A stretch of 64,000 nucleotides of DNA. Source: Anniella stebbinsi (taxonomy: Eukaryota > Chordata > Lepidosauria > Squamata > Anniellidae). Below are positions 44,721 through 56,230 of the stretch, in pieces (within the stretch, counting starts at the first letter, position 1; each line of letters opens with the position of its first letter). The translations under genes and the position numbers were made by a program. Location of the stretch: positions 6,205,501 to 6,269,500 of the forward strand of contig JARDYH010000002.1 in the NCBI GenBank assembly GCA_029215795.1. Reading direction: 5' to 3'. Below the pieces are notes generated by a model. It had not been told where the DNA came from and searched no databases. It worked only from the letters and a program-made list of their open reading frames with translations.

Positions 44721-45928
44721 GGGTGCTTGTGGCATTCCTCAGCAGACACCTCCTTCAGGGGCCATAGGGGTGCACTATGGCCTCAGGGCGTCAGCTGTCA
44801 TGGCTTTACTCAGATGGGTCCAATGTGTCTATCTCTGACAGCGGTTAATTTTCCTTAAGGGCTTTGCAGTGTCAAACACAGGGCTATTCCAGCCTATGTG
44901 AAGCTGGGCACACTTGCTAGTGACGAAATGATGGGATAAATTATTAGTAGATGAATTGCAGTATTGGTGATAGTAGTAGCAGTATTGCCAAAGACATTGT
45001 GATTCTTGCTGTTTTCTATGAGTTGGTTACCCTGTAGGAATTATACCAAACTGGCATGATTTGAACAGATCCTGAGCAGTTGGAGCTTTGGAAGCAGGTG
45101 TATATGATATTCCTACCTGTGTGCTCTGAAAATAAAATGTGGGGAGAAAATGACAGAGTGAGCTGGAAGCCCCTAAGCACTGCTGGAAGCATAATGGGAT
45201 ACAGGTGTTCGTTAGATGCTAGCAATTAGGGGGCCTGTCATGGCGTTCTAATCAGTTTTTTTGTTTGCTTCTTCGCAAGAGCTTGACAGTAAAATGCTGG
45301 GGAGGCACTGAGACACGTGGCCAAATTTAGATTTGTGCATGTCTGTTTTCTCCAATAGTTGCGCTCCCTTCCTCAGAAATGTAGATGAAGCTCTAGCAGG
45401 CTTCAACGTGAGGAGAATGTCAGGATTCCTTATTTGACCTGGACCCCTGAGCAACACCACCTCTGCCTTCTAAGAAGGAATCCCACCTTCCTTCGTTTTA
45501 GCTTTCCCTTCCCAGTAAGATGGGGTTTAGGTTGTAGACATGGGGTGAGTGACACTCCAGACACTTTAGGTTAAACATAACAACATATAACTAAAAGTAG
45601 TTAATCAATAGAGATGAAAGATACAAAGGCATTAAAGGAAATAAAGATACAAAATGCAAGTTCTTTTACTCTAAGCTTCACCTAGACTCCTTCAAGCTGC
45701 ATCTTTTGGTTCCTTTCTTATGCTATTATCATCTTCTGGCTCTGGTGTGGCTGGTTTCCCTCACTCTTTTATACCCCCCCACCAAATGGAAAGTATTGTT
45801 CCCACTTGGAAGAAATGAAACTGAAATGGAGAAATGAAACAACCCCATTCCATTAGAAGACCCCCCAGGCCTCTAAGGCCTGACTTTATTGCCTTGTCCC
45901 AATAGGCCTCAAACCTTCACAGGGAACA
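44721..45928. other. Unique noncoding DNA
   Basis: No supported gene. 45750-45920 has an AATAAA on the minus strand but no LTR ends could be paired. Confidence 0.35.
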
Positions 45929-46227
45929 CAGGTCAGGACTCCTGTAACTTTAACACTTGTAGAGAAAAGGGAATTTCAGCCAGTGTCATTTGTATGCAAT
46001 TAGTTTCTGGTGATATTCCCCCTTCATCACAACAGTTGAAGGTGCAGGCACTATACTAGAGTGACCATATACAAAAGAAGGCAGGGCCCCTGCAACTTTA
46101 ACAGTTGTGATGAAGAGGGAATATCACCAGGAACTAATTGCATACAAATGACACTGTCTGAAATTCCCTTTTCTCTACAACTACAAAGTTACATGAGCCC
46201 TGACCTGGATTTTATCTGGTCACCCTA
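45929..46227. mobile_element. Palindromic hAT-type MITE, copy 4, left terminus missing
   Basis: The right end is complete (tatctggtcaccccta-type), but the left begins at CAGGTCAGGACTCCTGTAAC, lacking the usual first 20 bases. Even so a perfect 8-bp repeat AGGGAACA abuts both ends (45921-45928 and 46228-46235). Confidence 0.9.
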
Positions 46228-46235
46228 AGGGAACA

Positions 46236-46525
46236 TGACAGCACTCTTCAGTTACTCAAAGGGCTTTCACATAGAAGAGGCAAATATGTGTTTTCTGCTA
46301 CCCCAGAGAGTGTGGCTAGATGTAAATTAGAGGAGAGCAGGTTTAGGGAGAGCAGTAGGAGAATGGTAAAAGCAGTTTAACAATGGAACCATATACAGTG
46401 AGGTGGAGATTTTCCTCTCTGGAGATCTTCTAGAAGAGTCTGGAATGAAAGCTGTTGGGGGTGTTCTGTCTCTTGATTTCCTGCATTGAGCAAAGGGTTG
46501 GACTAGATGTTCTCAAACCCAACGG
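46236..46525 (+). mobile_element. CR1 LINE, 3' fragment
   Basis: On plus, 'agcactcttcagttactcaa' and 'gcattgagcaaagggttgga' match the CR1 C-terminus and 3' UTR (reverse complement of 1573-1920). The frame is broken. Confidence 0.75.
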
Positions 46526-47281
46526 TCCCACCTTTTTTTCTGAGCAGTGTACAGAATTCAGATGTGGGTTGTATCCAAAGGTTCCCTTCCATCAGTGGAA
46601 GGAGAACCTCTGGTGGAATGGAGGTTTGGGAGACCCTCTGGATCAGATTTGGGGGATGTGCAGGGGGGGTTGCAGGAGGGAGGACAGATGGGGACACCTG
46701 GACACATGAGCAGAAGTTGACTCGCAGGAGGGTTGAATCCAACCCAGTATTGCCCATTCTTCTCTAAAACCGTCCCAACATTTGAGGGGGCACCAACATT
46801 TCAACTAAAGTGGAAATGTCTTTGGGGGTGGAGGGGTCACTGCTCAGGAGATTCATCTGAGAGATTTGGAGGAAACCCAAACAGTTCTGATAAGAGTACT
46901 AGCAAATATGTCTCTCCCCCTACCCCCAAAGTGAACACTGGATTTCTTCTGAATCAAAATTTGAAGTGAATTCAACCCCACCCCCCCACCCCATCCCAGA
47001 AACATCTGAATACTCTTGAGGGAACCCTACAGAGCTGAAAGACGACTAGCAGGTTTTCTCATGAATATGTGTATCAGCTGCCTCCACTGCCAAGGATCAG
47101 CATGATACACACTTTGATAGCATGTTGTGCAGAAATCAGCAACTGAATCTTTCACAGCATGGAGAATAGATTTAAAAAATCACCTGCTAATGGATGTATA
47201 TCAAGTTGCCATTGTGGACAATCTCTGTTGTCATTTGATTGCTTCTATTATCAATAAGGCCCATGCAAAACAATATTTTTA

Positions 47282-47315
<34 letters not shown>
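47282..47315. repeat. (AAT)n microsatellite
   Basis: About eleven units. Confidence 0.95.
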
Positions 47316-47316
<1 letters not shown>

Positions 47317-47389
47317 CAAATGGCACATCTATTGGGGCATGTAGAAAGTTTGGCTGCCCTTCTCAGGCAGAGTCCTGCATGTGTATGTG

Positions 47390-47432
47390 TATACAGAGTC
47401 CTGTATACAGAGTCCTGTATACAGAGTCCTGT
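47390..47432. repeat. Short tandem repeat, 14-bp unit
   Basis: 'gtatacagagtcct' recurs three times in a row, then decays. Confidence 0.85.
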
Positions 47433-49305
47433 ATGTGTCTTGTATTAGAAAGTGGATAGTCCTTCGCTCCAACAATGAGCGCCTAGTCCCATTATCATGG
47501 CAAAAAGAAGATATCAAGATGGGATGCTTGTTTACCATTTAGAAAGCAAAGATTGTGCTTACCTTTTAAAGCGATAAGAGAACTTATTGCCAATGTTGTT
47601 CAATTGGAAGACATCAGACCTGGAGGTAAGAGTGGAGATTTATGAGCCAGTGGCCAAATCCGCCACTTGACTTTAGGTGTCAACCAGCCTAGCATACTCT
47701 CAACAGTAATAGCCCATTCAAATTAGAGCCCCCCTCCCTACAATTGTATTTAGATGCTATGAAAATGGAAATATCCCTGAATTGCATCTAGATGGGACAG
47801 AATTATTGACTTTGTCTTTGAAGTGCAAATTAGCTGAATGAAAGTATACTTAGACAGCAACACAGGAGCTATCCTTACCATCTGATTTATTGTGCATTAA
47901 GTGTCTAGTAGGGAAAAGCCTCCTCTTACCATGGATTTGTAATCCCCAGACCCAATTATCCCACAGATGAAGGCTAAGCACCATCTGTAGTACAAAGCAA
48001 TCAATAGCGGTCATTGCTTTAAAAATCCTTTCCTTCCATTCCTTCCCTTGCAACCCAAGTCCCAGGATCTTCCATAAATTGTTCGTTCACGGTTTATCAG
48101 CCCTACTGCTTCTCAAAGCCAGACTTATGGACTCTGCTTAGGAAAATAAAAGGCTATAAACAAACCATTCCATAGCCTAAACCCATCGGTATTTTTCAGA
48201 AAATGTAAACTCTTCTGGAAACTTCTAATCTCAATAATCGGCCTATATAAAAATAATAATCTCGGGGGGAAATAAATATGTCTGGTAAAAGAGAATAAAT
48301 AGAGCCTTCATATGACCACACACCACATTATTAAAGGTCCATAGATTTTTATGACAACAATTTAAATAAAGGGGGAAAATACAAATAGGAAGATGACCAC
48401 CAACCCATACCGCTAGAGCACAAGCCAGGGAAATGCTGATAGGGTCTGCGGAATGCCAATCCTATGTTAAACTGTCTATCAAAATGCACAATGTGTTATC
48501 ATTACACAGCCCCATTTTGTTCTGAGGGCATCCCAACACCCCTCATTACGCCGTCCATTCTCCAATTGCTGCATCTGTCTGAAGAAACCACCACTCTCCT
48601 TTTCACCGAATGCCTGCAGCTGTGTCACCTCTGTGGAGAGTATTTCAAAAAGGCCACCAAGAAAGGGAATTGTAGCACTCCCCAAAGGAACTGCCCCTTT
48701 ACCCACAAATAAACACAAACAAGCTCACACACACGCACACCCGGTGAAGTAACCATCCCTCAAGTGTGTTTGAGTCAATGTGAAGTAATAATGAACGCGC
48801 CGTCTGTAGCAGGGATGTGAAAATCATCAAACTTCTCCAAATTCTGTCTCGAAGTTCATTTTGTCTCGAATCCCTATCAGATTGTGAGCTTTAGTTTTTT
48901 GTTTTATTTTCTCTTCTTCTTACACTAAAATTCAAGCATGTTGTCATGCATATGTTTTGCGTTTGCAGAAAGAAAGGGGGAAAGGATGGTTTGGTATGAA
49001 AGAGTTAAAATACCACATCAATTCAGATAGTTTGATCTGTAAAGGTTGAATCAAAACATTGTGGAGATGCAGAAACTGCAAGAATGCCTAAGAGTTAACG
49101 GAAATCACATACGTCCCATAAAATATGTGAATTGATTACAAGCATATTGGGTTTGCAAATAAGTCCCATATTTCTTGGATCAGGATTGAGAGGTGGGAGA
49201 ATTTTGATATTTGACTGGAATTCAACTCTCCCCCCTTTTTGGAGGGGCAGTGCATGCCCATACAACTTTTGACCCAAAATCCACAGGCTCAAATTTCAGC
49301 AGCTT

Positions 49306-49402
49306 TGAGCTGATCTACACTACTGCTTTATAACGGTTTATAACAGTATTAACCAGTTTAAAACTGTTATAAACTGTTATAAAGCAGTAGTGTAGATTGG
49401 CT
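49306..49402. mobile_element. Minimal foldback MITE, GGCCAGATCTACACC family, copy D
   Basis: About 97 bp, nearly one hairpin: 'gatctacactactgctttat' pairs with 'ataaagcagtagtgtagat', with inner 'aacggtttataac' and 'gttataaactgtt'. Confidence 0.75.
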
Positions 49403-49761
49403 CTGCATGTGGTTCCGTATGATCATTTCATTTTAGTCTGCAAATCCCACAAAGATGCCTTTCCCCTCACATGTGAATGCACACTTTTAAAACTGCACTC
49501 TTTTAAAAATGTGCGTTGTCACTCTTTAGTCAATGGGGGAGTGTGCATTGTCCCATTCAAAATACACACTTTTTCTGTTTGACTGAATCCCCTCCCCCCA
49601 AAAAAGAGGTTGCAAATGAGAATGGGAGTAAAATGACCTGTGTTTGAAGTACCGTTTGGAGAATTCTGGCAAAGCTCAAGAGTGGTTCTACCATTCTTAG
49701 TTTTACTATCTGGTTAAACATAAGAACAACTCTTGCTAAGGAAGAATAAACACAAACGGAA

Positions 49762-49925
49762 CATAAAACATCAGGAGAGCTCTGTTGGTTCCGTCCAAGG
49801 GTCCATCGATCCAGCACACTGTTCACACAGTGGCCAGCTAGCCATTGAACAGGGACTCACAAACAAGATGTGGTGCAAAAGCACCCTCCCACCCATATTC
49901 CCCAGTAAATGGCATAGTTGTGCTT
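49762..49925 (-). mobile_element. CR1 LINE 3' fragment
   Basis: The plus text 'ccaagggtccatcgatccag' and 'gcaccctcccacccatattc' matches 24190-24300 of the CR1 at 24149. Confidence 0.75.
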
Positions 49926-49954
49926 TGTGCTGCATGTAAGTTTGTGTGTGATCC

Positions 49955-49955
49955 T

Positions 49956-50001
<46 letters not shown>
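49955..50001. repeat. (TG)n(GA)n compound microsatellite
   Basis: About 25 bases of TG then about 22 of GA. Confidence 0.97.
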
Positions 50002-50210
50002 AATGTGGTCTATCTGGATAATCACGTGGAGGAGGAAATGCCAGCACCAACCAGTGCAGGATTATGCCCCCTCTCCAAAGTATTTTTTCCCAGAGATAAT
50101 TTGGCCCTTGGGCTGAAGAAAGATTCCCCACCTCTGAAGTATAGTAACCACAATACACCTGTATGTTTAAAGGGGAATTAATGCTGCAGTTCCTAACTAG
50201 GGATATAAGG

Positions 50211-50527
50211 TAGGGTGACCAGATAAAATCCAGGTCAGGGCTCATGTAACTTTAACAGTTGTAGAGAAAAGGAATTTCAGCCAGTGTCATTTGTATGCAA
50301 TTAGTCCCTGGTGAAATTCCCTCTTCATCACAACAGTTAAAGTTGCAGGGACTATACTAGAGTGACCATATACAAAAGAAGGCAGGGCCCCTGCAACTTT
50401 AACTGTGGTGATGAAGAGGGAATTTCACCAGGAACTAATTGCATACAAATGACACTGGCTGAAATTCCCTTTTCTCTACAACTGTTAAAGTTACATGAGC
50501 CCTGACCTGAATTTTTTCTGGTCAGCC
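50211..50527. mobile_element. Palindromic hAT-type MITE, copy 5
   Basis: Starts TAGGGTGACCAGATAAAATC. The right end 'tttctggtcagcc' has lost its last bases. Flanks 'ataagg' and 'agaagg' may be a worn duplication. Confidence 0.88.
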
Positions 50528-50894
50528 AGAAGGGTTTTGTAAAATCCATCCCGTCTGTGTTTCGTGGATTGCCTTTCATTCCATTGACAGCTCATTGACA
50601 GAATCCATTTTTTTAATTGAATTTCCTGAATTAGTGCAAAGTCACACTTGTAAAAATTTGCAAATATCCCCTTCAAATGCACAAATCCAACCAAAGTCTG
50701 CATTCCCGTGCTTACGTGTATGGGGGAAATGCAGATTTTTGGCAGATTTTTTTCCAGCTGCCTAACCTCAATTTCTCCCTCTTCGTTGGCAGTCAAACCA
50801 GCCATACTCACTCCAGTTCTATATCAACCCTTCTGCATATTTGTTCTCAGCATGCTTGGGGAGAGACCTTGTGGGGAAGAAACACACTTTCATT

Positions 50895-50895
<1 letters not shown>

Positions 50896-50926
<31 letters not shown>
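50896..50926. repeat. (AC)n microsatellite
   Basis: About fifteen units. Confidence 0.95.
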
Positions 50927-50930
<4 letters not shown>

Positions 50931-51534
50931 AGTACTCTACAAAAATGTTATGCTACTACTAGGGTATGGCATGGACTAGCTGTTTCCTCCACGTTGCCAC
51001 AACAAATCATTTCCTGAGACATATTATACAAACAGTGATATTGGCTGATAAAATTTAACCCCAGCTAATCAATGAGAAAAACAAATGGACAATACCCGTC
51101 AAGTCATCAGAGGTCACTCATTAAATTTTAAACCACCATAAATAAGCAATTTCTTAGCTTTTCTGTGTCAAAATTGGCACGGACCATTCTCAACCTGACT
51201 TTTCCTACACCATCCAGTTTCCGATCGATCCACCAAGCCATTTTGTGAGGAGAAACCATAATCCCTCCCCCACCATGAAATGCAAATGTTTGGGCTCATC
51301 TACCCCTAAGGGTGTAAAGGGAGGGAGGGGAGGGATCGCGGACTTACCTACAAACCCCAAATCTGTTGATTTATCCACTGTTTATTTGTTTGCGATTTAT
51401 TTTCTGAATCCTGGTATTGTTTTGTTGTGTTTTTTCTTTTTCTTTTTTTTAAATTTTTTAAAAATGTTATTATTGAGTTATTATTTTAGAACCGTTGAAT
51501 TGGTTTACTGTTGCGTAATCAACCCTGAACATTT

Positions 51535-51660
51535 AAATCTTGAAGTGAAGTAAGCAACTGAATAAGAAAATTAAATACACCAAACAATTGGTGTACATTT
51601 AAATTTTGAAGTGAATTAAGCAATTGAATAAGATTGAATTAAATACACCAAACAATTACG
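51535..51660 (+). repeat. Local tandem duplication, ~60-65 bp unit
   Basis: 'catttaaatcttgaagtgaa' to 'taaatacaccaaacaatt' is followed at once by 'catttaaattttgaagtgaa' to 'taaatacaccaaacaatt', with a few differences. Confidence 0.85.
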
Positions 51661-51919
51661 TAAACAAATCACAAAATATTGCTTGTTTTCTAAGCCAGCC
51701 AAATTCTCCTTTAGATTCAAAAGTTGAGAACACTGACTCTTTTAAACAAATGTATGCTCTTGTGGCCAAAAATACTTAGGGTATGGACCATTTTATTTAG
51801 ATGGTGCCTCAAGGAACATTAATAAAATATGGTCCAGTTTCCAGCCAACACTGTTGTCTCATCTCTTTAGTTTCATTTCCTCTGTAAGTCAATTTGTTTA
51901 GAAGTTGGGATGGGATCAT

Positions 51920-52477
51920 GGCCCAATCTACACCAATCAGAATATAGCATTATGAAAGAACTATGAAAGAGCCACACTATTGCTTTATAGCGGTATTGAA
52001 GTTAGTCTGACCAGCTAAAATCCAGGTCAGGGCTCATGCAACTTTAACAGTTGTAGAGAAAAGGGAATTTCAGCCAGTGTCATTTGTATGCAATTAGTTC
52101 CTGGTGAAATTCCCTCTTCATCACAACAGTTAAAATTGCAGGGGCCCTGCCTTCTTTTGTATATGGTCGCTCCAGTATAGTGCCTGCACCTTTAACTGTT
52201 GTGATGAAGTGGGAATTTCACCAGGAACTGATTGCATACAAATGACACTGGCTGAAATTCCCTTTTCTCTACAACTGTTAAAGTTACATGAGCCTTGTCC
52301 TCCTTTTTATATGGTCAGCCTAATTGAAGTGCACTGACAACTGTTGGGGCCTATAGCCACATACCATATACCACTTTCATAGTGCTATATCCTGCTTGGT
52401 GTGGTTCCTGCCTTTTATATATACCACTTTCTTACTGCTTTCCTAGTGCTATATCCTGCTTGGTGTAGATCTGGCCC
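51920..52477. mobile_element. Foldback MITE, GGCCAGATCTACACC family, copy E, split
   Basis: Left part 51920-52002 and right part 52323-52477 ('gaagtgcactgacaactgtt' to 'ggtgtagatctggccc'). The 319-bp-family MITE at 52003-52322 lies between. Confidence 0.85.
52003..52322. mobile_element. Palindromic hAT-type MITE, copy 6, nested
   Basis: Starts TAGTCTGACCAGCTAAAATC and ends 'atatggtcagccta'. The perfect 8-bp duplication ATTGAAGT at 51995-52002 and 52323-52330 is host MITE sequence. The right terminus uses the 'cctcctttttatatggtca' variant. Confidence 0.93.
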
Positions 52478-53284
52478 TTGTCTATTATTTCAACCACATT
52501 TGGTGTTGGGGGAGGGGGGTGGAGGAGGACTCCCTGTCCCTGTTCAGCCAAAGTTAAACACCTCTCAAAACCCTTATTGATTTCAATAAGAGAATTAAGT
52601 AGGTGAATTTATAATTAACTCAGACAGTACCATCTTGGCCCATGTGAGTGAGCTTGGATGAGAGGTCTCCTTTAATATGAAATTCTGTGCTGTATACATC
52701 ATGGTGCATCTCGGGAGCTGTAGTTTGGAATCACACAGGGCAGCATGCTATCATGCACCACCAAGTTCTATGGTCCCATTCTGATTGGTTGTTTCAATGC
52801 GGCCTGCCTGTGTGATGTTGTCCTGTGAGGTCTATTCACTGTCACTGATCACCAATATGAAGAGGGACCTGCAGAGTCCTCCTGCATCTCACAGGGCCAG
52901 AGCTGCGGTGACAGTGTGACTGACAATGAGGAAAGCAGCTAAGCAGATGGCATCAAATAAAGTTTTGATGGTCTAGGTGCAGGATGTTTGAAGTTTGGAG
53001 GGGAGGGTTGAGTACTCCATTACTGTGCACACTCAAAAGCATGCAATTCATCCAGAATCAGCCTTGCTACAAAGATGGGCATTATGAATGGGCATCTTTC
53101 AACCAATGAACTGAGTAATTATGAAATTCAGAGGCATCACTAAATGAAGTACTTCCAAGGGGACATAACATTATTGAACAGTAAGGTCACTCTTGTTCGT
53201 CTCACAATGACTTGAACATCTGAGATGGGCTTTGAAAAGCCCCTGAATTTTGTTTCTGGGTCTGGCTCAAGAGAACTTTGTTGA
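52478..53284. other. Unique noncoding DNA
   Basis: No supported gene. Confidence 0.35.
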
Positions 53285-53494
53285 ATGGCAAATCAAGGAA
53301 TAGAGATTCAGCTTTTGCTGGATGGGGTTACACTCCTCTTGAAGACATTGTTTCACAGCTTGGATGTATTCCTGGATTCAGCCCTGAGCCTTGATGCCCA
53401 GGTCTCGGTGGAGGCCAGGAGTGCATTTGCACAATTAAAGCTAGTGAGTCAGCTGCACCCATTCCTAGAGATGTCTAACCTGGTCATGGCGACA

Positions 53495-53495
<1 letters not shown>
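53285..53495 (+). mobile_element. L2-type LINE fragment
   Basis: The plus frame reads LDVFLDSALSLDAQVSVEAR and SAFAQLKLVSQLHPFLEMSN, the L2 region after the reverse transcriptase. It stops abruptly at the (TTA)n of the next element. Confidence 0.85.

Positions 53496-53540
<45 letters not shown>
53496..53540. repeat. (TTA)n microsatellite at a LINE 3' end
   Basis: Forms the 3' tail of the minus-strand L2 at 53541. Confidence 0.95.
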
Positions 53541-53945
53541 TATTCCATTTATATACCGCCCCATAGCCAAAGCTTTCTGAGCGGTTTACAAAAAATAAAA
53601 ACATTGAACATTTAAAACACCGATATACACAATTTAAAAACCATAAAGCATAAAAACAAGTTAAAATTGCAATATCCTTCTGGGTCAAAGCACAACAACA
53701 ACACAAAAACACAAAGCCCTCATCATATGATGCTGTTAAATGCCTGGGAGAATAGGAAAGCCTTGACCTGGCGCCGAAAAGATAACAATGTTGGCACCAG
53801 GCGAGCCTCATTGGGGAGATCATTCCATAATTGGGGGGTCTCCACTGAGGAGGCCCTCTCCCTTGTTGCCACCCTCCTTGCTTCCCTCGGAGTAGGCAAC
53901 CGGAAGAGGACTTTAGATGTAGATCGTAGTATACGGGTATGCCAC
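53541..53945 (-). mobile_element. L2-type LINE, 3' fragment
   Basis: The minus frame (53723-54004) reads RLPTPREARRVATRERASSV and LLSFRRQVKAFLFSQAF, the L2 C-terminus. The 3' UTR ends 'aaagctttggctatggggcg'. It is aimed against the plus-strand L2 at 53285, so it probably inserted into it. Confidence 0.88.
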
Positions 53946-53949
53946 ACTG

Positions 53950-54780
53950 TGTCGCAATGGAAGCTCCAGAAAGTGTGCATTTTCCCTGTGCATAAAGTGT
54001 GCATAAAAGCCTCCTACCCCACCCTGCTTGCATGGGTGTGGGGGAGGACATTGAGAGTGAAGAGGGAGATGAGGCGTGAAGGCTTGCCATTGGCTGGCCT
54101 CCTGCTTGGCGCCAACGGAGCTGGGAGGGGTATGAGGCTATTTGAGGCGGGAACCCCTCCCAGCTTCACACATTTGCTGTGCGGTTCTCTCCTGCCCTCC
54201 CTGTGGACAGTGTGGCTTCACTGGTCATCTATTTGGAGGCCGAGTAGGATTTTTTTTTGCTCACATTCTAACTTGGTTGTGAATTTTTTCACCTACTCCA
54301 CACTGTAAAACAGGCTGGGTGTATAATTAGGTTAACTGGTTTAATTGGTCACTTTTAATGACGGTAGGTGCGGGCATTTTAATGGTGAGCATTCACAGGC
54401 ACTGTTGGGGTGATGGGTAATGCCTGAGGCCAACCACTGAGAGCCCTGTGGCATCAGTTGGGGTTGATAAGGCTTACCTTTGAGGCCAACCCTTCTCACC
54501 TACTCGGAGCCATGCGGCACGAGGGAAGGTGACACCGGAAGGCCTCCCTACCTCAGATTGGGGAAGCTCGGGGGGCGGGGGGGGTTGCAAAATGGCAGGC
54601 GCCACTTCCCAGGCTGTGAATGCCTCGCCCGATTATTGCAATGGCCTGGTTGGCCATAACTAAATGCCCGCATAGGAATTCTCCTCCCCCTTTTCTCTGC
54701 TGAGCTAAAATATAAGTGGCCCATGTTTACTCCCACTTACGTGTGTCATCTCGTCATTTCTCATCCTTCGTTTCGCAAAT
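53950..54780 (+). repeat. LTR-like interspersed repeat, copy 2
   Basis: Collinear with 2463-3304. 'ggctatttgagg' stands at the TATA-like position. The late part 'ctaaaatataagtggcccat' replaces the AATAAA of copy 1. Overlapping open frames are not conserved between the copies. Confidence 0.45.
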
Positions 54781-55023
54781 GGCAGCTGCAAAGGCCCCAT
54801 TTATGCTGGAGTCAAGGTGCAAATGCTCCATTCGCACCTGTATGGCTGCTGTTTACGCAAGGGGGGGATGAGCAATTCCCGGTGTGAAAGTGGATGGCTG
54901 CCAAGCACTTGTCAGGCCTTGCTGAGCCCCAAAGGAAGCTTGCACAGCCCAGCAAGTGAGGGAAGATGGTGGCAGGGCGAGCATCTGACAGATTGGACAT
55001 AGGTGAGCTCACCCTTCCTTAGA
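54781..55023. repeat. GC-rich repeat ending CCCTTCCTTAG
   Basis: Right end shared with 24575-24925. It could be part of the same element as the LTR-like repeat or a separate one. Confidence 0.3.
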
Positions 55024-55156
55024 TATAATTATATAAAACTGCACAAAACGGCCAATATTTGTGAAGCTACAATCTCCTCCACCTCCTCATAATTCTACAT
55101 CGTTCATATGTTTCTATTTGTATTAGATGTGGATTATCACGTTGTGCCGTTTCAAA

Positions 55157-56018
55157 TAGGGATGTGTATCGTATCGTTAAAATGTCCAATAACGATACAA
55201 TAAGGTTGTTATCGGACATCCAATTAACGATAACGATACGATCGGAAAACTTCAGATAATTATCTGATCTGATAATTTTCAGCCCGATTATATCGGATTA
55301 TCGGACTGCCATATAAATAAACCTATAACTCCTGTATTTTAAAAGTTAGAGGCTTGGAACTTGGTCACAGTGCTTATGGGGTATACCTATGTATGTGTAT
55401 GAAATTTGAGATCGATCCCTCCAACCCTCGATTTTATATGAATTTATTAAAGATCATTTAAATTCTGACAGGTCAGAATGACAGCTCACCATGTGTGTTC
55501 ATTCAAACCTGTCAAAAAGTTGCACGATCGTCAAAAAATTAATATAAAATCGAGGGTTGGAGGGATCGATCTCAAATTTCATACACATGTCTAGCACATG
55601 TTGCTACACATATGCGCCAAATTTCAAATCAATCCCTCCACCCCTGTATTTTATATGAATTTTTGAAAGATCGTGCAACTTTTGACCTGTCAGAACTTAA
55701 ATGTTCTTTAATAAATTCATATAAAATCGAGGGTCGGAGGGATCGATCTCAAATTTCATACACATACTTAGGTATACCCCATAAGCATTGTGACCAAGTT
55801 TTAAGCCTGTAACTTTTAAAATACAGACGTTATCAGCATTTTTTCCTAAAAAGTTCAGCTCTATAGGGCACAATGGGGCTGCAAATTAAATATCGGATTT
55901 CCGATAATTATCGTGAAGATGATATGATTAACCTACGATATTATCGGAGACGATAATTTGTTTGGTCTGAAATTCCGATAATGATAAAATATGATATTTT
56001 CAGGCGTGCACATTCCTA
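55157..56018. mobile_element. 862-bp foldback hAT-type element
   Basis: Ends TAGGGATGTGTATCGTATCG and '..gcgtgcacattccta'; perfect 8-bp duplication GTTTCAAA at 55149-55156 and 56019-56026. Outer zones are full of CGATA/TATCG words. The next zone 'cctataactcctgtatttta' to 'gaaatttgagatcgatccct' recurs inverted at 55690-55830. The centre (55510-55680) is a further palindrome with 'gttgcacgatc' arms. No transposase; short frames only. Its 'cctataact...ttttaaaagtta' module is the same as in 60735-62922. Confidence 0.9.
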
Positions 56019-56079
56019 GTTTCAAATATGAGCAGCCTTGTACTCTCTTATACAGCCATTTCTCTCAAGTCATCTTTCG

Positions 56080-56230
56080 CTGCGTTTCGTGTCACTTTGT
56101 GTTGTTTATGTTAAATGGATTTTACTTTGATGTATGTTTTTATTATGTGTTTTGAACTGCCTTGAGCACTCCATTCTGGAATGGAAAGCTGGGATCCGCA
56201 TCCCAACATAAATAGAAATAAATGAGTAAA
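56080..56230 (+). mobile_element. LINE 3' tail, old
   Basis: 'ttttgaactgccttgagcac' then 'aaagctgggatccgcatccc' and an AAAT-type tail is a typical LINE/SINE ending. Confidence 0.5.

Larger units (their letters stand above)
46526..49305. other. Unique noncoding DNA
   Basis: About 2.8 kb with no supported gene or clear element. (AAT)n at 47282-47315. A small tandem 'gtatacagagtcct' repeats about three times at 47390-47425. 48806-48830 shows 'agggatgtga', a possible lone TAGGGAT-type end. Confidence 0.35.
50528..51919. other. Unique DNA, possible conserved element at 51000-51240
   Basis: 51000-51240 is repeat-free and rich in TAAT-type words ('ccagctaatcaatgagaaaa'). 51535-51600 and 51600-51660 are near-duplicates ('taaatacaccaaacaatt' twice), a local tandem duplication of about 65 bp. 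(AC)n at 50896-50926. No gene supported. Confidence 0.25.

Noticed and set aside
45500..45925. Possible second solo LTR
   Set aside because: A reverse AATAAA is present but no TG...CA ends or duplication could be paired.
53667..54308. 213-codon plus-strand frame
   Set aside because: It spans the antisense of an L2 fragment and the LTR-like repeat, two unrelated pieces; the sister LTR-like copy does not keep the frame.
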